Shown piece by piece: positions 1 through 8,039 of a DNA stretch of 64,000 bases. The position numbers and the translations under genes are program-made. The notes under the pieces are model-generated. The model searched no databases and was not told the origin of the DNA. It saw nothing but the letters and a program-made list of their open reading frames with translations. The stretch spans positions 496,001 to 560,000 of the forward strand of contig CAVVVI010000002.1 in the NCBI GenBank assembly GCA_963751795.1, written 5' to 3'. Source of the DNA: BOG-908 sp963751795 (lineage in GTDB: Bacteria > Pseudomonadota > Alphaproteobacteria > Acetobacterales > Acetobacteraceae). Every line of letters starts with the position of its first letter. The first letter of the stretch is position 1.

Positions 1-362
1 GCGGGCTTGGGACCGCGGAAGCTGCGCTCGCGGTCGTCGGATTTGCGCGCAAGGATGGCTGAGGGATTCTCGTCAATTTCGTCGACGCGGATCGTCATGA
101 AACGCAGGATGTCTTCGTTCAGGCCGAGCTGGCGCTCGATTTCCTTGACCGATGCCGGCGGAGCGTTGAGGCCCAGCAGCATGTAGTGGCCCTTGCGGTT
201 CTTCTTGATGCGGTAGGAGAGGGAGCGCAGGCCCCAGTATTCGCGCTTCTGGACCGCACCGCCTTCAGCTTCGAGCTGGGCGGCGATGGTGTCGGCGACT
301 GTTTCGACCTGCTGCTGCGTGACGTCGTTCCGCGCGATGAGCACGGTTTCATAGAGTGGCAT
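1..362 (-). CDS. rpsF: 30S ribosomal protein S6 (partial, 3' end outside window)
   Basis: Small-subunit ribosomal protein that packs against S18 on the platform of the 30S subunit. Reading the minus strand from ATG at 362 gives MPLYETVLIARNDVTQQQVE followed by the S6 pattern of an acidic helix, YWGLRSLSYRIKKNRKGHYM and the RFMTIRVDE strand; about 120 residues are visible and the frame runs off the left edge, where a charged C-terminal tail is expected. The gene would normally be followed by rpsR and rplI to the left. It is divergent from the fab operon, with one minus-strand gene between. Identification rests on the family-wide sequence pattern and is very secure. Confidence 0.96.
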   Translation of the reverse strand, partial: MPLYETVLIARNDVTQQQVETVADTIAAQLEAEGGAVQKREYWGLRSLSYRIKKNRKGHYMLLGLNAPPASVKEIERQLGLNEDILRFMTIRVDEIDENPSAILARKSDDRERSFRGPKP

Positions 363-496
363 GATTGGTCCCTATGGCTGGTGGCCCGGAGATGGGCATA
401 GCCGCAGCGTTGCCGCGCTGTGGCAGGGGAGGCCCGTATAGGCGGGCGGGGGCGGGCGGGCAACAGCTTGTTTTGCGGGGCGGCTGCGCCCGCTTG

Positions 497-1669
497 CTAG
501 AGGTCGCGTCCTCTGACGGAGGGTTTCAGTTCCGGCAGGCTGTCGAGGGCGGCGCGGACCGGGGTGTAGAAGGCGACGTCCTCGGCGATCATGCTGTCGA
601 AGTGGGCGCGGTCGGCGGCGGGCAGGGTTTCGAGCTTGAGGTGCGGGACCGATACGTTGGCGGGCGGCTCGGCCTCCACGTCCCAGGTGTATTTGGTCCA
701 GTTCGGGTAGCGGGAGAGATCGGCCAGTTCGATGTCCTGCAGCCTGGCGGCCTGGATGGCGCCGCGGGCGGTGCCGTCGGCCAGAGCGTGGCAGATCGGG
801 TTGCGCAGTGGCGAGGCGCGGAGGATTTCGAGCGCGATACGCTGGCGGCCGGCCTGGTCGGCGCCGGCGGGGGCGGGCAGGCGGGCGCGCCAGGCGGCGA
901 TCGCCGGGCTATCCTGCGATGCGGGCTGCATGAGCGCGTCGAGTGTGGCGTTGACGCTGCTGAGGACGAGGCTGGCCGGCTCGCGCAGGATGGTGAACAG
1001 GCGGTCGCCGGCGCGGCGGGCCGGTGGGTTCGGCGTGCATTGCAGGCCGGATGCGGCGAACGGGCCCGTTGGTGCTGCCCCGCCCGGTGGCGCATCGGGG
1101 GCTGCGGCCTGGACGAACGGTGCCAGCGAGGGTTGGACCATCATGATGGTTTTGGTGAGGGTGAAGCGGCCGAGGAGGCTGCCGAGCGCCGGGATGAAGC
1201 GGTTGTGGTCGCGCGGGATCCAGGCGGTCAGGTGATCGGGGACGACCGGGTGCATGGCGCTGGCCATAGCGAGGAAGTGGGCGCCGGCGCAGTTTGGGAT
1301 GCGGACGAAGCAGAGGCGTTGGCGCTCCGGATAGGCGTCGCAGATGCGGCGGAGCAGGCTGGCGCGGGATTCGGCGCCGGTGAGCAGGGCTTGAAGGTGT
1401 GGTTGGGCCTTGTACGGGATCGGCAGGGATTCGAGCTCGGCGGCGGTGGGCCAGCGGTTGAGGGTGATGAAGGTGAGGGCACGGGGCTCGGCGGCGCGGA
1501 GGTCGGTGGCCTGGTAGAGGCTGGTGAGCGTGGCCTGGTCACCGAGGGCCACCAGGATTTCGAACAGGTCGCGCGGGCGGGTGGGGAGGGGGCGCCGGGT
1601 CGGCACCAGGCGTTTGTCGTCCGGGCGGGTGAGGCCGCTGCCGATGAGGCTCTCGATCATGGAGGACAT
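497..1669 (-). CDS. divergent sulfotransferase-like protein
   Basis: A 390-residue protein. ATG 1669 is chosen because AGGAGC lies nine bases upstream; the open frame continues much further upstream, but only as antisense of fabD. Two segments resemble the PAPS-binding motifs of P-loop sulfotransferases: CFVRIPNCAGAHFL (residues 120-133) sits where the 5'-phosphosulfate loop (hIPKTGGTS-like) would be, and LFTILREPASLVLSSVN (224-240) resembles the 3'-phosphate motif (hhRDPhxxhhS). The P-loop lysine is replaced (Asn126) and the GTS part is GAH, so catalysis is uncertain. No signal peptide or membrane segment is seen. It is a monocistronic gene divergent from fabD. The fold assignment is inference from motifs; the substrate is unknown. 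Confidence 0.55.
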   Translation of the reverse strand: MSSMIESLIGSGLTRPDDKRLVPTRRPLPTRPRDLFEILVALGDQATLTSLYQATDLRAAEPRALTFITLNRWPTAAELESLPIPYKAQPHLQALLTGAESRASLLRRICDAYPERQRLCFVRIPNCAGAHFLAMASAMHPVVPDHLTAWIPRDHNRFIPALGSLLGRFTLTKTIMMVQPSLAPFVQAAAPDAPPGGAAPTGPFAASGLQCTPNPPARRAGDRLFTILREPASLVLSSVNATLDALMQPASQDSPAIAAWRARLPAPAGADQAGRQRIALEILRASPLRNPICHALADGTARGAIQAARLQDIELADLSRYPNWTKYTWDVEAEPPANVSVPHLKLETLPAADRAHFDSMIAEDVAFYTPVRAALDSLPELKPSVRGRDL

Positions 1670-1753
1670 CGGCTTGCTCCTGGACGGGCGGTGGCATTTG
1701 ACAGGGTTGGGGTCGGGGGCGATACGCCCGGCAGGTTTGTGGGTGGGGCGTTG

Positions 1754-2728
1754 ATGTCTGTCACTGCTTTTATCTTTCCTGGCCAGGGCAGCCAATCGGT
1801 CGGCATGGGGCGCGACCTGGCGGCGGCGTTCGCGGCGGCGCGCGAGGTGTTCGGCGAGGTGGATGACGTGCTGGGGCAGAAGCTCTCCAAGCTGATGTTC
1901 GAGGGGCCGGCCGAGGCGCTGACGCTGACGGAGAATGCGCAGCCGGCGCTGATGGCGCTGAGCGTGGCCGTGGTGCGCGTGCTGGCGGCCGAGGGCGGCG
2001 TGCAAGTGAGCGAGCGGGCGGCGCTGGTGGCGGGCCACTCGCTGGGGGAATACAGCGCGCTGGCGGCGAGCGGGGCGGTGTCGCTGGGCGATGTGGCGCG
2101 CCTGCTGCGGTTGCGCGGGCAGGCGATGCAGGCGGCGGCGGCACCGGGGATTGGTGCGATGGCGGCGTTGCTGGGCGTGGAGATGGGCCAGGCGGCCGCC
2201 TTGTGCCGCGAGGCCGAGCCGTGGCGCCCGGACGGCGCCACCGCGGAAGTGCGGCAGGTGGTGCAGGTGGCCAACGATAACGGGGGCGGGCAGGTGGTTA
2301 TCTCCGGCCACCAGGAGGCGGTGGGGCGGGCGATCGAGCTGGCGCGGGCGCAGGGGGTGAAGCGCGCCATGCTGTTGCCGGTATCGGCACCGTTCCATTG
2401 CGCGCTGATGGCGCCGGCTGCCGAGGCGATGGAGGCGGCGCTGGCGGAGGTGGCGTTGACGGCGCCGGCGGTGCCGCTGGTGGCCAACGTGACGGCGGCC
2501 AAGGTGAGCGATCCCGACGAGATACGGCGCTTGCTGGTGGCGCAGGTGACCGGCACGGTGCGGTGGCGGGAGAGCATGCTGGCGTGTACCGCCATGGGTG
2601 TGGAGCGGTTCGTGGAGCTGGGCGCGGGCAAGGTGCTGGCCGGGCTGAGCAAGCGCATCGTGCCGGATGCGGTGGCGCTTTCGGCAGGGACTCCCGGCGA
2701 GATCGAGGCGTTGCTCAAGGTGCTTTAG
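1754..2728 (+). CDS. fabD: malonyl CoA-acyl carrier protein transacylase
   Basis: Transfers malonyl groups from CoA to the phosphopantetheine arm of AcpP to supply elongation in type II fatty acid synthesis (cytoplasm). The 324-residue product has the family hallmarks: GQGSQ at 10-14, the nucleophile elbow GHSLGE with Ser96, and the catalytic His in SAPFHCALM (His215). Length is normal (E. coli about 309). ATG 1754 begins MSVTAFIFPGQG, the canonical N-terminus; the frame is open far upstream only as antisense of the neighbouring gene. It is first in the fabD-fabG-acpP-fabF-mltG series, separated from fabG by 91 bases. Confidence 0.97.
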   Translation: MSVTAFIFPGQGSQSVGMGRDLAAAFAAAREVFGEVDDVLGQKLSKLMFEGPAEALTLTENAQPALMALSVAVVRVLAAEGGVQVSERAALVAGHSLGEYSALAASGAVSLGDVARLLRLRGQAMQAAAAPGIGAMAALLGVEMGQAAALCREAEPWRPDGATAEVRQVVQVANDNGGGQVVISGHQEAVGRAIELARAQGVKRAMLLPVSAPFHCALMAPAAEAMEAALAEVALTAPAVPLVANVTAAKVSDPDEIRRLLVAQVTGTVRWRESMLACTAMGVERFVELGAGKVLAGLSKRIVPDAVALSAGTPGEIEALLKVL

Positions 2729-2819
2729 CGTCTCGTTTGCGCGCTGCCTTGCGGCGGCGGCGGGGTTTCCGACCAGGCGCTACGTTGCTTTCGGTGAAGC
2801 AGTAACAAGGAGCACTCTG

Positions 2820-3557
2820 GTGTTCGAGCTGACAGGCCGCACGGCGCTGGTTACCGGCGCATCCGGCGGCATTGGTGCCGCCATTGCGCGGGCGTTGCAT
2901 AAGCAGGGGGCGGCCGTGGTGCTGTCGGGCACGCGGGTGGCGGCGCTGGAGGCGCTGGCTGCCACTTTGGGCGAGCGTGCGCATGTGTGTGCGGCCGATC
3001 TGCGCGAGGCCGGCGCGGCCGACGCGCTGGTGGCCGCGGCTGAGCAGGCGGCGGGTCCGTTGGGCATACTGGTGAACAATGCCGGTTTTACCCGCGACAT
3101 GCTGGCGCTGCGGATGAAGGACGAGGATTGGGCCGGCGTGCTCGACGTGGATCTGGGGGCGCCGTTCCGGCTGTGCCGGGCGGTGCTGCGCGGCATGCTC
3201 AAGCGGCGGGCCGGGCGGATCATCCAGATTTCCAGCGTGGTGGGCCATACCGGCAATCCGGGGCAGGCCAATTATGCGGCGGCGAAGGCCGGCCTGGCGG
3301 GGATGAGCAAGGCCCTGGCGCAGGAGGTGGGAAGCCGGGGGGTGACGGTGAACCTGGTGGCGCCGGGCTTTGTGGAGACGGCGATGACGGATGGGCTGGC
3401 CGACGCGCAGCGGACGCGGCTGATCGACGCGATACCGCTGGGGCGCATGGGGCGGCCGGAGGATGTGGCCGCCGCCGTGGTTTATCTGGCGTCCGACGAG
3501 GCCGGTTGGGTGACTGGTTCGACCGTGCATGTGAACGGCGGAATGGCGATGATCTGA
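2820..3557 (+). CDS. fabG: 3-oxoacyl-ACP reductase
   Basis: NADPH-dependent reduction of 3-oxoacyl-ACP in the fatty acid elongation cycle; SDR fold, normally a tetramer. The start is GTG 2820, with AAGGAG about eight bases upstream; no ATG fits. The 245-residue product shows TGASGGIG (12-19), NNAG (86-89), Ser139, and Tyr152-x3-Lys156 in NYAAAKAG. The usual tetrad Asn (in TNL) is Asp111 here (VLDVDL), an unusual substitution. C-terminal GWVTGSTVHVNGGMAMI is typical of FabG. It lies in the fab operon between fabD and acpP. Function is secure from context and motifs. Confidence 0.95.
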   Translation: MFELTGRTALVTGASGGIGAAIARALHKQGAAVVLSGTRVAALEALAATLGERAHVCAADLREAGAADALVAAAEQAAGPLGILVNNAGFTRDMLALRMKDEDWAGVLDVDLGAPFRLCRAVLRGMLKRRAGRIIQISSVVGHTGNPGQANYAAAKAGLAGMSKALAQEVGSRGVTVNLVAPGFVETAMTDGLADAQRTRLIDAIPLGRMGRPEDVAAAVVYLASDEAGWVTGSTVHVNGGMAMI

Positions 3558-3747
3558 GCCGACGGGCCGGCCGCGCGGGACCGCCAGGCGACTGACTTGG
3601 AACGGTCTTGTGCGGCTTTGCGGGGCCAGGGGAGACGTGCTAAGCGCGCAGAAGCTGTGGCGGGGTGCATGCCCGGCCTGCTTGGTGTGCGCCGCGGCTC
3701 GATGGCGGCTTTCTTTCTACAGTTAACGCAGACAAAGGTCAGACACG

Positions 3748-3987
3748 ATGAGTGAAATTGCCGACAAGGTTAAGAAGATCGTAGTCGAGCACCTCGGCGT
3801 TGAGGAAAGCAAGGTAACCCCCGAGGCTTCGTTCATCGATGATTTGGGTGCCGACAGCCTGGATACGGTGGAGCTGGTGATGGCGTTCGAGGAGGCGTTC
3901 GGCGTCGAGATCCCTGAGGATGCCGCCGAGAAGATCAGCACCGTGAAGGATGCGATCGATTACATCGAGAAGCAGAAGGCAGCCTGA
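3748..3987 (+). CDS. acpP: acyl carrier protein
   Basis: Small acidic carrier (79 residues) on which fatty acyl chains are built. The phosphopantetheine attachment motif GADSLDTVEL places the modified serine at residue 37, as in E. coli AcpP. The acidic composition and four-helix pattern are typical. It is preceded by 190 bases without a gene (3558-3747), the longest gap in this operon, so a separate strong promoter for this highly expressed protein is plausible, although I see no convincing -35/-10 pair. fabF follows 16 bases after the stop, so the two are probably cotranscribed. Confidence 0.98.
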   Translation: MSEIADKVKKIVVEHLGVEESKVTPEASFIDDLGADSLDTVELVMAFEEAFGVEIPEDAAEKISTVKDAIDYIEKQKAA

Positions 3988-4003
3988 GGCAAAGGCGCTG
4001 GCT

Positions 4004-5275
4004 ATGAGCTACGCTGACCGCCGTGTGGTTGTGACCGGCATGGGCATTGCGTCGCCCCTGGGTGTCGGCGTGGAGCATGTCTGGAAGCGGCTCATTGCCG
4101 GCGAGTCAGGGATCGGGGCTATCCAGTCGTTCGACGTGACCGATCTGGCGGCCAAGATCGCAGGCCAGGTGCCGACCGGGACGCGGGCGGATGGCGGGCT
4201 GACGCTGAGCGAGTGGATCCCGGTAAAGGATCAGAAGAAGATGGATCGGTTCATCCATCTGGCGCTGGTGGCAGCGACCGAGGCGGTTGAGGATTCCGGC
4301 TGGTTGCCGGAGGACGAGCCGGGGCGCGAGGCGACCGGGGTGATGATCGGCTCGGGCATTGGCGGGCTGCAGACCATCTTCGAGGCGAGCAAGATGGTGC
4401 TCGAAGGCAAGGTGAAGCGGCTCTCGCCGTTCTTTATCCCTTCGGCGCTGATCAACCTGGCTTCCGGGCATCTGTCGATCAAATACGGCTACAAGGGACC
4501 GAACCATTCTGCGGTGACGGCGTGCGCCACGGGCGTGCATGCGATCGGCGATGCCATGCGGCTGATCAAGCTGGGCGATGCCGATGTGATGGTGGCCGGC
4601 GGTGCCGAGGCTGCGGTGTGCGAGCTGGGCATTGGCGGGTTCGCGGCCAGCCGGGCGCTGTCGACGGCGTTCAATGACGAGCCGCAGCGGGCTTCGCGGC
4701 CTTGGGATCGCGATCGCGACGGGTTCGTCATGGGCGAGGGCGCGGGCGTTGTGGTGCTCGAGGAGCTCGAGCATGCGCGCGCGCGCGGGGCCAAGATCTA
4801 CGGCGAGGTTGTGGGCTACGGGCTGTCGGGCGATGCGCATCATATTACGGCGCCGGCGGACGGGCATGAGGGCGCGTATCGCGCGATGCGGGCGGCGTTC
4901 AAGAATGGCGGGATCGCACCTTCCGACGTGCAGTATGTGAACGCGCACGGCACCTCCACGCCGATGGGTGACGATCTGGAGCTGGCGGCGGTCGAGCGCT
5001 TCTTTGGCGACGACGCGCGTGGGCTGGCGATGTCGTCCACCAAATCGGCGACGGGGCATCTGTTGGGTGCTGCCGGTGCTGTGGAATCGATCTTCTCGCT
5101 GCTGGCGATCCGCGACGGGGTGGCGCCGCCGACGCTGAACCTGGAGCATCCCAGCCAGGAGAGCGTGATCGATCGGGTGGCTTTGGCAACGCAGGAGCGC
5201 ACAATCGATTGCGTGCTGTCGAACAGCTTCGGGTTTGGCGGCACGAACGCGAGCGTGATTTTCCGGCGCCTCTGA
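4004..5275 (+). CDS. fabF: 3-oxoacyl-ACP synthase II
   Basis: Condensing enzyme that extends acyl-ACP with malonyl-ACP. ATG 4004 gives MSYADRRVVVTGMGIASPLG, the standard N-terminus of a 423-residue protein; a frame opening at 3950 overlaps acpP and is ignored. The catalytic triad is clear: Cys174 in VTACATG, His315 in NAHGTSTPMGD and His352 in KSATGHLLGAAGAVE. Full thiolase-fold length. It lies 16 bases downstream of acpP and 41 bases upstream of mltG in the same direction. Confidence 0.97.
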   Translation: MSYADRRVVVTGMGIASPLGVGVEHVWKRLIAGESGIGAIQSFDVTDLAAKIAGQVPTGTRADGGLTLSEWIPVKDQKKMDRFIHLALVAATEAVEDSGWLPEDEPGREATGVMIGSGIGGLQTIFEASKMVLEGKVKRLSPFFIPSALINLASGHLSIKYGYKGPNHSAVTACATGVHAIGDAMRLIKLGDADVMVAGGAEAAVCELGIGGFAASRALSTAFNDEPQRASRPWDRDRDGFVMGEGAGVVVLEELEHARARGAKIYGEVVGYGLSGDAHHITAPADGHEGAYRAMRAAFKNGGIAPSDVQYVNAHGTSTPMGDDLELAAVERFFGDDARGLAMSSTKSATGHLLGAAGAVESIFSLLAIRDGVAPPTLNLEHPSQESVIDRVALATQERTIDCVLSNSFGFGGTNASVIFRRL

Positions 5276-5316
5276 GCCGCGGGCTGGCGGGCGGCTTTGC
5301 CGTGGGCCGGTTGTAG

Positions 5317-6279
5317 ATGAGGCGGGTACGGGCCGGGTTGCTGGCCGGGGTGGCTTTGGTGGCCTGTGGCGCAGCTGTGGGCTATGGTGGGTTTCGGGCC
5401 TATACGGCGGCGGGACCGGCGGTGCAGGCAAGCGATGTGACGGTCCCCCGGGGCTCGTTTGCTGCGGTGGCGCAGCGATTGCACGCGGCCGGCGTGGTGC
5501 GGAGTGCCTGGGCTCTGCGTGGGTTTGAGTTGGCGACGCGCTGGCAGGGCGCTGTGCGGGCTGCGGAGTATTCGTTTCCTGCTGGCGCCAGCGTGCAGAC
5601 GGTGCTGCTGATCCTGCGCCATGGCCGGCCGGTGCAACACCTGGTGACGGTGCCGGAGGGTGTGACTGCGGCGCGCGTGGGACGGATCCTGGCCGATGCC
5701 GGGGGGCTGAGCGGCGCGATCGTGGTGCCCGATGAGGGCGGCTTTTTGCCGGAGAGTTATGCGTTTGAGCAAGGCGCCAGCGAAGAGGCGTTGCTGAGGC
5801 GCGGCCGGGCTTCGATGCAGGATCTGGTTGGGCGCCAATGGGCGTCTCGCACGCCAGGCTTGCCGTTACGATCAGCGCGCGACCTGCTGGTGTTGGCGAG
5901 TCTTGTGGAGCGCGAGACGCATTTGGCGGCCGAGCGTGGGCTGGTGGCTGGCGTGTTCGTTAACCGGCTGCGCTTGGGTATGCGCTTGCAGGCGGATTCG
6001 TCGGTTGAGTACGGCGCCAGCGGCGGGATCGGCGAGCTGGGGCATGGCTTGCGGCGCGATGAGCTCGACGCGGCGGGGCCTTACAACACCTATGCACGGC
6101 CAGGGCTGCCGGCGGGGCCGATCTGCAATCCGGGTGCGGCTGCGTTGGCGGCGGCGGCGCATCCTGCGGCTACCGACGCGCTGTATTTCGTGGCGGACGG
6201 GTCGGGTGGGCATGTGTTTGCGCGCGCGCTTGATGAGCATGCGGCCAACGTTGCGCGATATCGTCGTTTGGGCCGGTAG
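5317..6279 (+). CDS. mltG: endolytic murein transglycosylase MltG (YceG-like)
   Basis: Inner-membrane lytic transglycosylase that cuts nascent peptidoglycan strands and sets glycan length. The 320-residue protein opens with a short positive N-terminus and one transmembrane anchor (about residues 6-27). A LysM-like region precedes the catalytic domain, where Glu198 in LASLVERET matches the E. coli catalytic Glu. Family signatures LQADSSVEYG, YNTYARPGLPAGPICNPG and a C-terminal YFVADGSGGHVF block are present. Position after fabF is widespread in proteobacteria. It is the last gene before a strong terminator at 6315-6350. Confidence 0.94.
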   Translation: MRRVRAGLLAGVALVACGAAVGYGGFRAYTAAGPAVQASDVTVPRGSFAAVAQRLHAAGVVRSAWALRGFELATRWQGAVRAAEYSFPAGASVQTVLLILRHGRPVQHLVTVPEGVTAARVGRILADAGGLSGAIVVPDEGGFLPESYAFEQGASEEALLRRGRASMQDLVGRQWASRTPGLPLRSARDLLVLASLVERETHLAAERGLVAGVFVNRLRLGMRLQADSSVEYGASGGIGELGHGLRRDELDAAGPYNTYARPGLPAGPICNPGAAALAAAAHPAATDALYFVADGSGGHVFARALDEHAANVARYRRLGR

Positions 6280-6314
6280 AAGCGGGGCTGTTGCGGACTG
6301 GGCGAGCGAGCAAG

Positions 6315-6350
6315 AAAAAGGGGGCTAGCCTTTCGGCTAGCCCCCTTTTT
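6315..6350. terminator. bidirectional intrinsic terminator
   Basis: A perfect 16-bp stem: AAAAAGGGGGCTAGCC, loop TTTC at 6331-6334, then the exact complement ending in TTTTT. The A-run on one side and T-run on the other make it an intrinsic terminator on both strands. It lies between convergent mltG (plus) and the RTX-like gene (minus), closing the fab operon on one side and the repeat-protein gene on the other. Confidence 0.95.
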
Positions 6351-6363
6351 GGAGTGTGCGGTG

Positions 6364-7761
6364 TTAGCTGCCGGTGTGGCCGACGATGTGACCGGTGAGG
6401 CTGCTGATGCCGACGAAGGTGACCGTGGTCTTATCGGACAGCGTGACCGTGAGGTCCGGCGTGCCGTTGATGTTGCCGACCATGGCGGCGTTGAGGTCTG
6501 CGGTGACCTGGGCGGCCGTCTCGCCGAGGAAGTTGACGGAGTCGTTGCCGGCAGCGAAATCGAAGATGGTGATGTGCGCGTTGGGGCCGCCATCGGCGAT
6601 ACCGAACTCGTTGACACCCTTGCCGCCGACCAGGACCTCGTTGGCGCCGCCGATGGTGGGGCCGCCCACGGAAGCGGAGCCGCCGGTCTGGAAGTAGTTG
6701 TTACCGGTGGTGCTGCCGACGAACGTGCTGGTGGAGCCGGCGACCGTGGAGCCGAAGAAAGCGACGTTGCCGGTTGCGTTGGCTGCGTTCAGCGTCTCGT
6801 TGCCGTCGCCGGCGACGAAGAAGGCGCTGCTGGTGGACACGCTGTCGGCGAACACGACGTTGTCGCCGCCGGCGAGGAAGCCGGTGGTGGTGCCCGTGCT
6901 GCCGACGAGGGTGTCGGACACTACTGACGTGGTGCTGGCACCGTGCAGGCCGATGAAGGTGAGCGGGCCGCTGCCGCCGAAGACGGTGTTACCGCCGACG
7001 CTGTCGAAGATGTAAGTGTGGCCAGCGCCACCCGAGATGAGGTCGCCAGCCGCGCCGGTGGACGTTGCGTTGTCGCCGATGACGACGTTCAGCGTGGAGT
7101 TCGCGTTGGTGTTGTTGGCACCGTCGATCGTCTGGCCGTTCGTGCCGGTGACGACGTCGTCGTAGACGCCGTTCGCGTTCACGATGGCATGGCCGTCGCC
7201 GAGATAGACGTTGCCGCCCGGAGGCGCGCCGATGGAGGCGACCGTGTCGTTCAGGTTGATGGTGGTGTGGCCCGACCCGCTGAACACTGTGCTGTAGCCA
7301 GCGCCGGTGTTGATGGTGTCGGACCCATTGCCGCCGGTGATGGTGTCACCGGTGGCGCCTGCAACGGTGCTGCCGTTATAGGTGTTCGTGCCGTCGATGA
7401 AGGTGACGATGTTGTTGCTGCCGCCCGCATCGTAGGTGGCAACGCCGGTGGCCAGGACCGTGTCGGCCCCTGCCGTCGATCCGGTGACCGTGGTGGGCGC
7501 GCCGACGTCGACCAGGGTGTGCTGACCGCCATAGGCGAGCGCGTAGTTGGTGGTGCTGCTGTTCGAGAAGATCTCGTTCAGCACCGAACCAACCGAGGTC
7601 TGTACGACGCCCGGGTTGGAGAGGATGTTGATCGTCTGGCCCGTGGCCCCGAGAACCTGGTTCTGGAACTGGGTTGCGTAGTTACTGGCGCTGGTGCCGG
7701 TAATCTTGAAGATGAGGGGTGCGGCAGAGTTGCCGCCCGGAATTGATACGGTCGTTGACAT
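6364..7761 (-). CDS. RTX-like beta-strand repeat protein
   Basis: A 465-residue protein rich in Gly, Asn, Ser and Thr with almost no Cys or Lys. Degenerate RTX-type nonapeptides recur, for example ITGGNGSDTIN, ISGGAGHTYIF, VFGGSGPLTFIG and VAGDGNETLNAA, predicting a parallel beta-roll. Many repeats lack the Asp of true calcium-binding RTX units. There is no Sec signal, and the C-terminus is a hydrophobic/Thr-rich strand, which would fit export by a type I system through the C-terminus; no ABC/HlyD/TolC partner is nearby. GGTAGGTTACT precedes the ATG. Its place upstream of gmk is where yicC is often found in related genomes. Secretion and a surface or matrix role are inference. Confidence 0.7.
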   Translation of the reverse strand: MSTTVSIPGGNSAAPLIFKITGTSASNYATQFQNQVLGATGQTINILSNPGVVQTSVGSVLNEIFSNSSTTNYALAYGGQHTLVDVGAPTTVTGSTAGADTVLATGVATYDAGGSNNIVTFIDGTNTYNGSTVAGATGDTITGGNGSDTINTGAGYSTVFSGSGHTTINLNDTVASIGAPPGGNVYLGDGHAIVNANGVYDDVVTGTNGQTIDGANNTNANSTLNVVIGDNATSTGAAGDLISGGAGHTYIFDSVGGNTVFGGSGPLTFIGLHGASTTSVVSDTLVGSTGTTTGFLAGGDNVVFADSVSTSSAFFVAGDGNETLNAANATGNVAFFGSTVAGSTSTFVGSTTGNNYFQTGGSASVGGPTIGGANEVLVGGKGVNEFGIADGGPNAHITIFDFAAGNDSVNFLGETAAQVTADLNAAMVGNINGTPDLTVTLSDKTTVTFVGISSLTGHIVGHTGS

Positions 7762-7916
7762 AGTAACCTACCCCACCCTGAAGATCAGTCGTCGATGATG
7801 CTGCGCCGCACTAAAAATGCCCGGCTTGGGGCCACGTCTATCAAAAACGGGGCGCGGCAACAACCACGAAATGACTGTTGGACAATGTTTTTTTCCGGTT
7901 GTGCAAAGGAGGTTGA

Positions 7917-8039
7917 GTGGCGTTGCAGAATTCACGCAGAGGTTGCGATTGGCGGTGTCGCGGCGCAAGGGCAAGCGGTGTAGCTGCCTCGGTCGGTGTG
8001 GGGCAGACTGCAGGGGTCGGGCTGAAATGGACGAAGTGA
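7917..8039 (+). CDS. possible 40-residue leader peptide upstream of gmk
   Basis: A GTG at 7917 follows the best Shine-Dalgarno sequence in this gap (AAAGGAGG at 7905-7912) and opens a 40-codon frame rich in Arg, Gly, Val and Cys that ends at 8039, just past the gmk ATG at 8027. gmk itself has a poor ribosome site, so coupling of gmk translation to this short frame is possible. I recognise no homology. It may equally be chance in GC-rich DNA; the rest of 7762-8026 shows no other gene. Confidence 0.25.
   Translation: MALQNSRRGCDWRCRGARASGVAASVGVGQTAGVGLKWTK

Noticed and set aside
365..1753. Long plus-strand frame upstream of fabD
   Set aside because: It is the antisense of the sulfotransferase-like gene. 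FabD homology begins at ATG 1754, with a typical N-terminus.
1670..2398. N-terminal extension of the sulfotransferase-like ORF
   Set aside because: Arg/His-rich antisense of fabD with no homology; a ribosome site lies directly before ATG 1669.
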